Assembly (NCBI GenBank): GCA_002451855.1
Contig: DKDS01000074.1
Span: 1-21,788 of the forward strand
Length of the DNA stretch: 21,788 bases
Reading direction: 5' to 3'
From: Ruminococcaceae bacterium UBA6842
GTDB lineage: Bacteria; Bacillota; Clostridia; Oscillospirales; Acutalibacteraceae
Numbering within the stretch: the stretch's first letter is position 1; every line of letters starts with the position of its first letter. Under the pieces are notes generated by a model that made no database searches, had not been told where the DNA came from, and saw only the letters and a program-made list of their open reading frames with translations. A program made the position numbers and the translations under genes. This document shows, piece after piece, positions 1 through 6,589 of this stretch.

Positions 1-1
1 C

Positions 2-1111
2 CGCGTCCAGTTCAACAGCGCCATCGGCCCCTACAAGGGCGGCCTGCGCTTCCATGCGTCTGTCAACCTAAGCATACTAAAGTTCCTGGGCTTCGAGCAG
101 ACCTTCAAAAACGCCCTGACGACCCTGCCCATGGGCGGCGGCAAGGGCGGTTCCGATTTCGACCCGAAGGGCAAATCCGACGGTGAGATTATGCGCTTCT
201 GCCAGAGCTTTATGACAGAGCTTTCAAAGCATATCGGCGCAGATACGGATGTTCCTGCCGGCGATATAGGCACAGGTGCCAGAGAAATCGGCTATATGTT
301 CGGTCAGTATAAGAGACTTCGTAACGAGTTTACCGGCGTTCTCACCGGCAAGGGTCTTACATACGGCGGCTCGCTCGCGCGTACCGAGGCTACCGGCTAC
401 GGACTTTGCTACTACACCGAAGAAATGCTTAAGAGTATGAAGAACGATTCCTTTAAGGGTAAGACCGTTGTTGTTTCGGGTTCGGGCAATGTTGCGATTT
501 ACGCTACCGAAAAGGCAACTCAGCTCGGCGGTAAGGTTGTAGCGCTTTCGGACTCAAACGGTTATGTTTACGACCCGAACGGCATAAAGCTTGATGTTGT
601 AAAGCAAATCAAAGAGGTTGAAAGAGGCCGTATCAAGGAATATGCCGAGCGTGTAAGCGGCGCTGAGTATCACGAGGGCTGCAGCGGTATATGGACTATT
701 AAGTGCGATATTGCTCTTCCGTGCGCCACACAGAATGAAATCGATGAAAAATCCGCCGAAACACTTGTTAAAAACGGCGTTATGGCAGTAGCCGAGGGCG
801 CAAATATGCCTTCAACTCTTGAGGCTATCGCGGTATTCCAGAAGGCAGGCATCCTTTTCGGACCTGCTAAGGCTGCCAATGCGGGCGGCGTTGCTACATC
901 AGCTCTCGAAATGAGCCAGAACTCAATGAGATACAGCTGGACATTCGACGAGGTTGACGCAAAGCTTAAGGATATAATGGTTAATATATTCCATAATTCT
1001 TATGACGCCGCAAAGAAGTACGGTTTAGAGGGCGACCTTCTTGCAGGCGCAAACATTGCGGGCTTTGAAAAGGTTGCAAACGCTATGCTGGCACAGGGTA
1101 TAGCTTACTGA
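2..1111 (+). CDS. gdhA: NADP-type glutamate dehydrogenase, 3' part
   Basis: Cytoplasmic hexameric enzyme that makes glutamate from 2-oxoglutarate and ammonia, the low-affinity route of nitrogen assimilation. The reading frame is open from base 2, so the gene starts before the window; 369 residues are present and roughly 75-80 N-terminal residues are missing compared with the usual 440-450. Visible landmarks are GGLRFHASVNLS, the catalytic-lysine segment PMGGGKGGSDFDPKGKSD, the catalytic-aspartate segment PAGDIGTGAREIGYMFGQYK, the Rossmann motif GSGNVA and the C-terminal AGFEKVANAM. All key residues are intact. A hairpin terminator follows 25 bases after the stop, so transcription ends here. 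Oddity: roughly the first 60 codons end almost always in G or C (CTG, GGC, TTC), while later codons mostly end in T or A (CTT, GTT, GCT). Either a recombination patch or a contig-edge chimera could explain that. The family call is secure. Confidence 0.97.
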   Translation, partial: RVQFNSAIGPYKGGLRFHASVNLSILKFLGFEQTFKNALTTLPMGGGKGGSDFDPKGKSDGEIMRFCQSFMTELSKHIGADTDVPAGDIGTGAREIGYMFGQYKRLRNEFTGVLTGKGLTYGGSLARTEATGYGLCYYTEEMLKSMKNDSFKGKTVVVSGSGNVAIYATEKATQLGGKVVALSDSNGYVYDPNGIKLDVVKQIKEVERGRIKEYAERVSGAEYHEGCSGIWTIKCDIALPCATQNEIDEKSAETLVKNGVMAVAEGANMPSTLEAIAVFQKAGILFGPAKAANAGGVATSALEMSQNSMRYSWTFDEVDAKLKDIMVNIFHNSYDAAKKYGLEGDLLAGANIAGFEKVANAMLAQGIAY

Positions 1112-1135
1112 TAACAACATATAATAAGCTTTACG

Positions 1136-1167
1136 GCGCCGTCTCCATTTTCGGGGCGGCGCTTTTT
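1136..1167 (+). terminator. Rho-independent terminator of gdhA
   Basis: A perfect GCGCCG/CGGCGC stem (1136-1141 with 1157-1162) with a partly paired interior is followed at once by TTTTT. It lies 25 bases after the gdhA stop and ahead of the next gene's promoter. Confidence 0.85.
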
Positions 1168-1175
1168 AATTGTAT

Positions 1176-1204
1176 TTGACTTTTGGGACACTCGGTGTTA
1201 GACT
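1176..1204 (+). promoter_or_regulatory. Sigma-A type promoter for the glycosyltransferase gene
   Basis: TTGACT at 1176-1181 and TAGACT at 1199-1204 are separated by exactly 17 bases. The site sits just after the gdhA terminator and about 42 bases upstream of the next start codon. The -35 matches 5 of 6 consensus bases and the -10 matches 4 of 6. Confidence 0.55.
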
Positions 1205-1246
1205 TAATTTATAAACAATGTACAGGATAAAACTCGGAGGAAATAA

Positions 1247-2359
1247 ATGAAAGCACTTATACTTTCCTGCGGAACGGGCGGCGGTCATAACGCGGCGGGA
1301 AACGCCGTTAAGGAAGCGCTTGAAAGACGGGGACATACCGTTAAAATGCTGAACCCTTATGACCTTAAAAGCAAAAAGACTTCGCATTTTATAGATAAAG
1401 CGTATATTAAAACGGTGCGTGTGTCGCCCAAGCTTTTCGGCGCGGTATATTCACTCGGAAACGCATACAGAAAACTTCCGTTTCGTTCTCCCGTTTATTT
1501 TGCAAATGCCGGTATGGTAAAAAGGCTTAACGCTCTTTTCGAAAAGGAAAAGCCCGACATAGTGTTTATGCCGCATATTTTTCCGGCGGAGATTATTACC
1601 AATATGAAAAATAGGGGTATGAAAACCCCTAAAACGGTTTTTATCGCTACGGACTATACCTGTATACCGTTTACCGAAGAAGCGGATTGCGACGCCTATA
1701 TAATACCGTCGGACAAGCTTATACCCGAGTTTAAGTCATATAAGCTTCCCGATGATAAAATATATCCGCTCGGTATTCCGGTATCGCAGAGGTTTTCGTC
1801 ACCGCCGACAAGGGAGGAAGCCGCCCGTATTTTGGGGCTTGACAGTAACAAACGCTATATTTTAGTGTCGGGCGGAAGCATGGGCGCCGGCAAATTGGTT
1901 TGGGCAATTAAGCTGTTGTACGACGCCTTTAAAAATGACGGAAATACAGGGCTTATAGTTATTTGCGGCAGCAACGAATGGCTTTACAAACAGCTTTCCA
2001 AACGCTATGCGGATAAGATAACGGCTGTAAAATACACCGATAAAATGGCGGAATATATGAGTATTGCCGATGTTTATGTTACAAAGCCCGGCGGACTTTC
2101 CTCTACCGAGGGTGCGGTTTTGGGCGTTCCCATTGTTCACACGCTTTCAATACCGGGATGTGAAACCAAAAATATGCGCTTTTTTGCAAATAACGGTATG
2201 AGCGTTCCGGTAAAAAAGCTTTCAAAGGAGCTTTCGTCGGCAACGCTCGGTTTAAGGAACAGAGATAAGGCGGCAAAAATGCTTTCAAATCAGAAAAAAT
2301 ATATCAACGCTTCCGCCGCGGAGGATATATGTAAGCTTGCCGAGGAAATGACGGTATAA
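1247..2359 (+). CDS. UgtP/MGDG-synthase-like glycosyltransferase (family GT28)
   Basis: Membrane-associated glycosyltransferase that probably moves glucose or galactose from a UDP-sugar to diacylglycerol, making glycolipids for the membrane and possibly anchors for lipoteichoic acid. Length is 370 residues, normal for the bacterial UgtP-like group. The N-terminal acceptor domain opens with ILSCGTGGGHNAAGNAVKEAL, the characteristic GGGH..A loop near residues 8-16. The C-terminal GT-B domain has VSGGSMGAGK (a phosphate/nucleotide loop, about residues 207-216) and the sugar-nucleotide site TKPGGLSSTEGAVLGVPIV (about 285-303). No signal peptide or transmembrane helix is apparent, as expected for a peripheral enzyme. 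The start is supported by CGGAGG six bases upstream. It is a single-gene transcript between its own promoter and a large hairpin. The exact acceptor and sugar cannot be told from sequence. Confidence 0.85.
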   Translation: MKALILSCGTGGGHNAAGNAVKEALERRGHTVKMLNPYDLKSKKTSHFIDKAYIKTVRVSPKLFGAVYSLGNAYRKLPFRSPVYFANAGMVKRLNALFEKEKPDIVFMPHIFPAEIITNMKNRGMKTPKTVFIATDYTCIPFTEEADCDAYIIPSDKLIPEFKSYKLPDDKIYPLGIPVSQRFSSPPTREEAARILGLDSNKRYILVSGGSMGAGKLVWAIKLLYDAFKNDGNTGLIVICGSNEWLYKQLSKRYADKITAVKYTDKMAEYMSIADVYVTKPGGLSSTEGAVLGVPIVHTLSIPGCETKNMRFFANNGMSVPVKKLSKELSSATLGLRNRDKAAKMLSNQKKYINASAAEDICKLAEEMTV

Positions 2360-2426
2360 AAAGTCCCCTGAGTTTCGGCATACACATAAAATTTTGGCTT
2401 TTATGTGTATGTTGATTGTCAGGGGA
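2354..2426. terminator. Large two-tier hairpin, shared terminator between convergent genes
   Basis: Two nested perfect stems: outer TCCCCTGA (2364-2371) with TCAGGGGA (2419-2426), and inner 13-bp CATACACATAAAA (2379-2391) with TTTTATGTGTATG (2399-2411) around a 7-base loop. On the minus strand the outer stem is followed by CTTTTTATA, so it mainly terminates the leftward barstar transcript. It can also stop the rightward glycosyltransferase transcript. Confidence 0.75.
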
Positions 2427-2868
2427 TAAATTATATATTACGATATGATTTTATATTTAAAATTCGGAGTTTCCTTGTGAACATCATCAAAAACTTTTAA
2501 CATCAATTTGCATTCTTTTTTTAATTCCTCATTCATTGTATAAAAACCATGCAGTTCCACTAAGTATTCTCTGTCTTCGGAGAATACATCCTGCATTAAA
2601 TCCCAAAGAGCATCCCAATTTTCTCCGTAAAAATCGTGAAACCCAAATTTTTCTTTGAGCATTAAATGAATTTCCCCCAAATATTTGCATTTGGAAAAAT
2701 CTAATATTATGGGGTTTTCTGTTATTTTTTTTAGGGCATACATATCAAAATTATTATCCATATTTTTTTCCTGTACCATTTCAAAATCTGACATACGCCG
2801 AAAAGCTTGGCTTTTTATCAGGGGATAAATTATATATTACGATATGATTTTATATTTAAAATTCGGAG
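2419..2868. repeat. 399-bp-offset tandem duplication covering the barstar genes
   Basis: The 51 bases at 2419-2469 recur exactly at 2818-2868. They begin TCAGGGGATAAATTATATAT and continue across the stop codon into the coding region, after which the two copies diverge gradually. The duplicated unit includes the 3' flank with one arm of the terminator, so the copy between the genes kept half of the hairpin (TCAGGGGA). This points to unequal recombination producing the paralogues. Confidence 0.9.
2438..2761 (-). CDS. Barstar-like inhibitor family protein, copy A
   Basis: A 107-residue protein of the barstar family, small cytoplasmic proteins whose founding member blocks the ribonuclease barnase. 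The family core is clear: ENPIILDFSKCKYLGEIHLM, then FYGENWDALWDLM, the conserved helix/loop that holds the barnase-contacting region in barstar. The start at 2761 is preferred over the ATG at 2794. It has AGGA upstream (ACAGGAAAAAA) and gives the same N-terminal length as the neighbouring paralogue, whereas the 2794 start has no ribosome site. It lies downstream of the paralogue with about 75 bases between them and ends at the big hairpin. No barnase-like toxin gene is present nearby, so its target is unknown; it may neutralise incoming or distantly encoded RNases. Confidence 0.82.
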   Translation of the reverse strand: MDNNFDMYALKKITENPIILDFSKCKYLGEIHLMLKEKFGFHDFYGENWDALWDLMQDVFSEDREYLVELHGFYTMNEELKKECKLMLKVFDDVHKETPNFKYKIIS

Positions 2869-3157
2869 CTTCCTTGTGGACATCATCAAAAACTTCTAAC
2901 ATTAATTTGCATTCATCCTGTAATTCTTTTTTCATGGAATAAAACCCGTGAAGCTCTGCTGAGAAATTTCCCCGTTCATAAAATAAACCGCTTAAACAAT
3001 CCCAAAGAGCGTCCCAGTTCTCTCCGTAATACTCCGGTAAACCGAATTTCTCTTTAAGCATTAGGTGAATTTCGCCCAAATACTTACATTCGGAAAAATC
3101 TAATATAATGGGATTTTCTGTTATTTCATTAAACTTAAAATAATTATTATAGTCCAT
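2837..3157 (-). CDS. Barstar-like inhibitor family protein, copy B
   Basis: A 106-residue barstar family protein, paralogous to the downstream copy. It shares ENPIILDFS.CKYLGEIHLM, YYGENWDALWDCL and the identical C-terminus NFKYKIIS. A GGGGG ribosome site lies upstream of the ATG. The first half of the mature protein is almost the same as copy A, while the middle (about residues 50-75, LSGLFYERGNFSAELHGFYS) has diverged, as would be expected if specificity for the partner RNase is changing. It is the promoter-proximal gene of the pair, but I could not find a convincing promoter in the AT-rich 3158-3330 stretch. It lies between the host glycosyltransferase and the phage attachment site and so belongs to the chromosome, not the prophage. 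Confidence 0.82.
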   Translation of the reverse strand: MDYNNYFKFNEITENPIILDFSECKYLGEIHLMLKEKFGLPEYYGENWDALWDCLSGLFYERGNFSAELHGFYSMKKELQDECKLMLEVFDDVHKEAPNFKYKIIS

Positions 3158-3330
3158 TTTTCCCCCTATGCCGTTACGATTATTAAATACACCTTATGTT
3201 ATCATGCGGTCGGACGCCGCTGTTTTAAGGTTATCAAAAAAGCTTTTAAACCCTAATTTTTCGGCTTCCTTATATTAATATAGTAATCCGGCAATTTTCA
3301 CTTAAAGCCGTTAATTATTTATAAAAAAGC

Positions 3331-3366
3331 AAATCGGCAAGTCTCTTAAGAAACTTGCCGATTTTT
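3331..3366 (-). terminator. Terminator of the interrupted tRNA gene
   Basis: A perfect 12-bp stem, AAATCGGCAAGT (3331-3342) with ACTTGCCGATTT (3353-3364), with a 10-base loop. T/A runs on both sides let it work in either direction. It lies immediately downstream, on the minus strand, of the tRNA 3' remnant and so was the terminator of that tRNA. Confidence 0.85.
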
Positions 3367-3389
3367 GGCGGAGTAGGAGAGACTCGAAC
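3366..3389 (-). other. Phage attachment site: 3' end of a split tRNA gene (probably tRNA-Ser)
   Basis: Read on the minus strand, 3389 to 3366 is G53-TTCGAGT loop, CTCTC T-stem strand, CTACTCC acceptor strand, discriminator G73 and CCA. The bases before it (GGAAA, then AT-rich sequence) do not form the rest of a tRNA. So this is a 24-base 3' remnant beside the integrase gene, the usual scar when a phage integrates into a tRNA 3' end. The implied acceptor 5' strand is GGAGTAG; together with G73 this fits tRNA-Ser best, but the isotype cannot be proven. The restored full-length tRNA should lie at the other end of the prophage, outside the window. The core identity may extend a few bases further. 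Confidence 0.82.
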
Positions 3390-3431
3390 TTTCCAAAAAA
3401 TCGTCTATAATCCGCTTGAATAAAAGAAAGA

Positions 3432-4466
3432 TTATTTTTCGTGTGAAATTTCGTGTGCATTTTCAGTAAAGAAATCGCTCAATAATTTTGAAAATGCAAG
3501 TTCCTCTTGGGTAAATGTTTGTTGATAGATAGAGTGAAGAATCTCAGGACTGTCCCAGCCTCCTATTTTCATTGCATATCTGTCCGGTATGTTTAATAAT
3601 GCCATAGCCGATGCGGTTGCGTGACGCAAATCGTGAAAACGACAATGAGGCAGGTTGTTTTTTTGTAATATTCTTCTGAACATTGCACCGATAGCTTTTG
3701 AATTCTTCTGAACCACATAATCGTTTATATGCGGCTGCGTATTAATTAAATCTTTAATATCCAGCGGCAAGGGTATTTTTCTGTTTCCAGCAACTGACTT
3801 AGGGCTTTTTTCATATTCTTCTTTTCCGTAACTTACAATAACATTATCTATGACAATATAATCGTCGTGAACAGCGGACCATTTAAGACCGCATACTTCG
3901 GAAACTCTTAAACCCAACCTTAAGGCAAGGGTTACGGGTAACTCTATTTCTGTACCCTTACAGGCTTCTAATATTTTTAACGAAGTCTGCAAATCCGGTG
4001 TAGCGTAAATGATTTTTTGTTTCTTAGGTAATGTGACATTTATTGTTTCGTTGGTGGTGTGCTTTATAGTTGACGAAATCAATCCCCAAGCGCTTCGTAC
4101 ACTTTTCGGAGATAGTTTGTAACTCAGTTCGTTGATTTCAGCCTGCAACATATTTTGACTTATGTTTGAGAGCTTTTTTTCTTGCAGTGTGACAAAGTAA
4201 TTTTTTTTAATTCTTTCGTATGTGGCTATGCTCACGGGTGAAAGAATGTTCCGACGACTGTCAATATATTTTTCTATAGCTTCGCCGAGTGTTAACTGAT
4301 TAGGCTCGTTGCTATACTTAAATATCTTTTTTTGCCACTCTAAGGCAGAAATTTCAGCTTGTTTTTTGTCGGCGGCCGTAAACGATTTGCGAATTGTTTT
4401 TCCGTCAACCGTAACGCTTGCTTGTACTCTCCAACTGCCGCTCGGTAGCTTTTTAGCTTTAGCCAT
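3432..4466 (-). CDS. Tyrosine recombinase (phage integrase)
   Basis: Catalyses site-specific integration at and excision from the tRNA attachment site that lies only about 40 bases beyond its stop codon. The 344-residue length is normal. It has an N-terminal AP2-like arm-binding domain (GSWRVQASVTVDGKTIRKSF), a SAM-like core-binding domain (about residues 55-140, LTLGEAIEKYIDSRR) and a catalytic domain. Catalytic residues visible with this numbering are R187 (LGLRVSEVCGLKW), H278 and R281 (HDLRHATA), W304 in the H/W position (GGWDS) and the nucleophile Y314 (ILHSIYQQTF). The ATG at 4466 is chosen because AAAGGTGG lies eight bases upstream; the GTG at 4478 would sit inside that ribosome site. 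An upstream hairpin (4490-4519) separates it from the divergent ImmA gene. Confidence 0.96.
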   Translation of the reverse strand: MAKAKKLPSGSWRVQASVTVDGKTIRKSFTAADKKQAEISALEWQKKIFKYSNEPNQLTLGEAIEKYIDSRRNILSPVSIATYERIKKNYFVTLQEKKLSNISQNMLQAEINELSYKLSPKSVRSAWGLISSTIKHTTNETINVTLPKKQKIIYATPDLQTSLKILEACKGTEIELPVTLALRLGLRVSEVCGLKWSAVHDDYIVIDNVIVSYGKEEYEKSPKSVAGNRKIPLPLDIKDLINTQPHINDYVVQKNSKAIGAMFRRILQKNNLPHCRFHDLRHATASAMALLNIPDRYAMKIGGWDSPEILHSIYQQTFTQEELAFSKLLSDFFTENAHEISHEK

Positions 4467-4489
4467 AATATCACCCACCTTTAATTATT

Positions 4490-4519
4490 CCCGCTCGTTT
4501 TGGCCGAGCGGGACTTTTT
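4490..4519 (+). terminator. Hairpin with T-run between integrase and ImmA genes
   Basis: Perfect 8-bp stem CCCGCTCG (4490-4497) with CGAGCGGG (4505-4512), 7-base loop TTTTGGC, then ACTTTTT on the plus strand. As a terminator it would act on rightward transcripts that run antisense through the integrase gene, shielding immA from readthrough. On the minus strand it lies about 25 bases ahead of the integrase start and could instead affect integrase expression. Confidence 0.65.
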
Positions 4520-4584
4520 AATTTCCAAAACTTACCTGCTGAAATTTAACGCTCTGCACCCTACAATTAAATGGGGTGATTTAT

Positions 4585-5139
4585 ATGAATTATAAAGACT
4601 ACAAAAACACACGGGACCTTGTATGGGAAATATTGATACGGGAGCGGATTGACGAGCTGCCGGTATCGGTAAGCGAGCTTTGCCGTAATATGGGAATACC
4701 GATAAGGCTGTACGAAAGTACGGACGGCAATTCGGGTAAAAGCTTGATTTTAAACGGACAACCCGTAATATTTGTCAACAGTGCCGATACGCCCGAACGA
4801 CAGCGATTTACCGCCGCTCACGAATTGGGGCATATATTACTCGGTCATGTCGGCAAATACAAATTGGTTAATCGGGAGCCGACAGCAGGGGATAACCCGA
4901 TAGAACAGGCGGCAAATGTTTTTGCTTCCCGTCTGCTTGCTCCGGCGTGCGTGCTTTGGGGTTGCAATATGCGCACAGCGGACGAAATTGCAGTCAACTG
5001 CAAAATAAGCAGGCGAGCCGCCGAATACCGTGCGGAGCGTATGGATATTCTTTATAAGCGCAACGCTTTTTTAACCTCGCCGCTTGAATGTGAAGTATAC
5101 GAAAATTTCAAGCTGTACATAGAAACGCACAAGCTATAA
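4585..5139 (+). CDS. ImmA/IrrE-family metallopeptidase
   Basis: Zinc peptidase of the ImmA/IrrE (COG2856) family; in ICEBs1 and related phages it cleaves the XRE-type repressor and so triggers induction. Of the 184 residues, FTAAHELGHILLGHVG carries the HExxH metal site (H79-E80...H83) and NPIEQAANVFASRLLAP gives the third ligand, E107. An N-terminal helical region (ELPVSVSELCRNMGIPI) is usual for the family. The ATG at 4585 follows GGGGTGA at a good distance, the same arrangement as at the repressor start; the in-frame GTG at 4576 would overlap this site. Unlike most such peptidases it is not next to its presumed repressor (6590-6946) and lies on the opposite strand, between the integrase and a nuclease gene. 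The repressor as substrate is an inference. Confidence 0.93.
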   Translation: MNYKDYKNTRDLVWEILIRERIDELPVSVSELCRNMGIPIRLYESTDGNSGKSLILNGQPVIFVNSADTPERQRFTAAHELGHILLGHVGKYKLVNREPTAGDNPIEQAANVFASRLLAPACVLWGCNMRTADEIAVNCKISRRAAEYRAERMDILYKRNAFLTSPLECEVYENFKLYIETHKL

Positions 5140-5149
5140 TTTAACTGTC

Positions 5150-5197
5150 CGCCGATAGGTGATTTTTTATTTGAGTCACTTCATCGGCGTTTTTTTA
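5150..5197 (+). terminator. Terminator after the ImmA gene
   Basis: Stem CGCCGAT plus AGGTGA pairs with TCACTT plus ATCGGCG (5150-5162 with 5176-5189, one bulge), followed by TTTTTTT. It begins about 10 bases after the ImmA stop and separates it from the convergent nuclease gene. Confidence 0.85.
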
Positions 5198-5250
5198 AAT
5201 TACTTTATAAATTCCAATCTTGACCCTAAATACAACATATTAAATGCGGT

Positions 5251-6309
5251 TCATTGCATATATCGTTTTAATGCTTCTGTAAGTTCATCCTTATAATTCT
5301 TTATGTCATATACATTTTTTATGTCGTGGCGTATCGACTTCTTATCTTTATCCGGTATAAGTATATACTTCAAAGTATCGGTAAATACGAAACGACACAA
5401 CCATTTATTTCTGTTATCTTTATAAAGAACGCTCATATACGATTCGGTATCTCGGTAGAATATATCACTCATAGGCGCAGTATCTTTTAAAATATTCTTT
5501 ACGATAAAATAACCCTCGAGTTCTTCGTCGGTAGTAACAATGTTCTTCTCGCGTTTTTGATCTTCGGGAGCAGCTTCCTCGGTTTCTTCCGATATGTCAT
5601 TTTTATCCAAAACAGTTTTGATTTTATCGTTCATTGTTTCCGTAATGCATTGATTAAGCGATTTTTTGAGTATGGGGCGGAATTTGTCGATAACATTCTG
5701 TGTTTTTACGCCCGAATATATATCATTCAAAAACAATTTTGTAAAATCGTCAGAGGGATTTTGTAATTGCTCTAAAAATAGATTTTTAAAAGCATTGACA
5801 TATTTGAGTTCAGATGCTATATCGAATATCGCGTCTATATCAAAAGACGATTTGCAGAATTTCTTTAATTCGGCAACCTGTGGTTCTTTAACATCTAATA
5901 TGTCGATAGTCAAAAACGGTTTTTCATCCATTTTGTTAGGCTCTTCAAGGTCGGTATAAAAATTATATATCTGACCGTTTGTAAGTATTGCAAATTTAGC
6001 CTTACTGGTCCCAAAATATCTGAACAACTGAGAATCGTGTTTTTGAAGTTTTTCGCCTATCCATTTAGCTTCAATTAAAATAATCGGTGCGCCATCTTTT
6101 AAAATTGCATAGTCAACCTTTTCACCCTTTTTAATTCCCACATCAGCCGTAAATTCGGGACAAAATTCATTGGGGTTAAAAACATCATAACCGAGCATAG
6201 CAAAGAATGGCATAATTACAGAAGTCTTTGTTGCTTCTTCGGTTTGTATTCCGTCCTTAATTGTTTCAACACGCTTTGAAAATTGTTTTAATTCATCGAT
6301 AAAGTCCAT
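5251..6309 (-). CDS. Stand-alone HsdR N-terminal-like PD-(D/E)XK nuclease protein
   Basis: A 352-residue protein whose first ~130 residues match the nuclease domain found at the start of type I restriction subunit R. Visible elements are E24/E25, D66 in KVDYAIL, E80 and K82 in ILIEAKW, and the downstream QLFRYF (QxxxY) motif. There is no helicase domain and no HsdM or HsdS gene nearby, so it is not a type I restriction enzyme. The middle part is helical and a distinct C-terminal domain (about residues 265-350, GYFIVKNILKD..., then IRHDIKNVYDI) may bind a partner or DNA. AAGGAG lies upstream of the ATG. It probably belongs to the transcript that starts with the repressor, which suggests expression in the lysogen; a role in superinfection exclusion or phage defence is plausible but unproven. 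Confidence 0.82.
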   Translation of the reverse strand: MDFIDELKQFSKRVETIKDGIQTEEATKTSVIMPFFAMLGYDVFNPNEFCPEFTADVGIKKGEKVDYAILKDGAPIILIEAKWIGEKLQKHDSQLFRYFGTSKAKFAILTNGQIYNFYTDLEEPNKMDEKPFLTIDILDVKEPQVAELKKFCKSSFDIDAIFDIASELKYVNAFKNLFLEQLQNPSDDFTKLFLNDIYSGVKTQNVIDKFRPILKKSLNQCITETMNDKIKTVLDKNDISEETEEAAPEDQKREKNIVTTDEELEGYFIVKNILKDTAPMSDIFYRDTESYMSVLYKDNRNKWLCRFVFTDTLKYILIPDKDKKSIRHDIKNVYDIKNYKDELTEALKRYMQ

Positions 6310-6355
6310 TTTTTCAAACTCCTTAAAATTATTTTAATTATCCCCTGATAAATAA

Positions 6356-6559
6356 TTACATTGATATTGCGGTAAGTATAAGCACGATAATTGCCAGCAC
6401 TGCTAAAATCGGAATTAAGCATCCGGTTGTCATAGCCGCTCCGGCTTTGCGTTGCCTACCTGACTTGGTAGTAGGAACTCCGGTCGCCCGCGAAAGATTA
6501 CTTTTTGCTTTTGAAATTCCTGTTGCTCTCTTCCAAGAATATCCGCCTCGATTAGACAT
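6356..6559 (-). CDS. Small basic protein with C-terminal membrane helix
   Basis: A 67-residue protein. The N-terminal ~42 residues are rich in Arg/Lys (GGYSWKRATGISKAK, PTTKSGRQRKAG) and look cytoplasmic, possibly nucleic-acid or acidic-lipid binding. A single hydrophobic helix ends the protein (CLIPILAVLAIIVLILTAISM), giving a tail-anchored topology. The ATG at 6559 has GGGAG five bases upstream; the in-frame TTG at 6571 overlaps that site. It lies between the repressor and the HsdR-N-like gene on the same strand and is likely cotranscribed with both, so it is probably made during lysogeny. Similar short proteins occur beside phage repressors and DNA-binding genes in Firmicutes, but I know of no assigned function. 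Confidence 0.78.
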   Translation of the reverse strand: MSNRGGYSWKRATGISKAKSNLSRATGVPTTKSGRQRKAGAAMTTGCLIPILAVLAIIVLILTAISM

Positions 6560-6589
6560 AATAACTCCCAAAAATTTAATTTTTGTTTT

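Noticed and set aside
2438..3157. Barnase-barstar toxin-antitoxin pair
   Set aside because: Both genes are inhibitor-type (barstar) proteins; no ribonuclease toxin gene is present within the window.
3366..3440. A complete tRNA gene at the attachment site
   Set aside because: Only the last 24 bases fit a tRNA; the minus-strand sequence before them is AT-rich integrase-side DNA with no anticodon or D arm and a mismatched T-stem partner.
5251..6309. A type I restriction-modification system
   Set aside because: Only the nuclease domain of HsdR is present. There is no helicase part in this protein and no HsdM or HsdS gene; the separate helicase-methylase at 10233-12737 is of a different class.
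6338..6351. TTATCCCCTGATAA in the prophage matches, in reverse, the barstar flank at 2815-2828
   Set aside because: The shared run is only 14-15 bases, AT-rich and self-complementary at its ends. A match of this length is expected by chance in 22 kb and has no further similarity around it.
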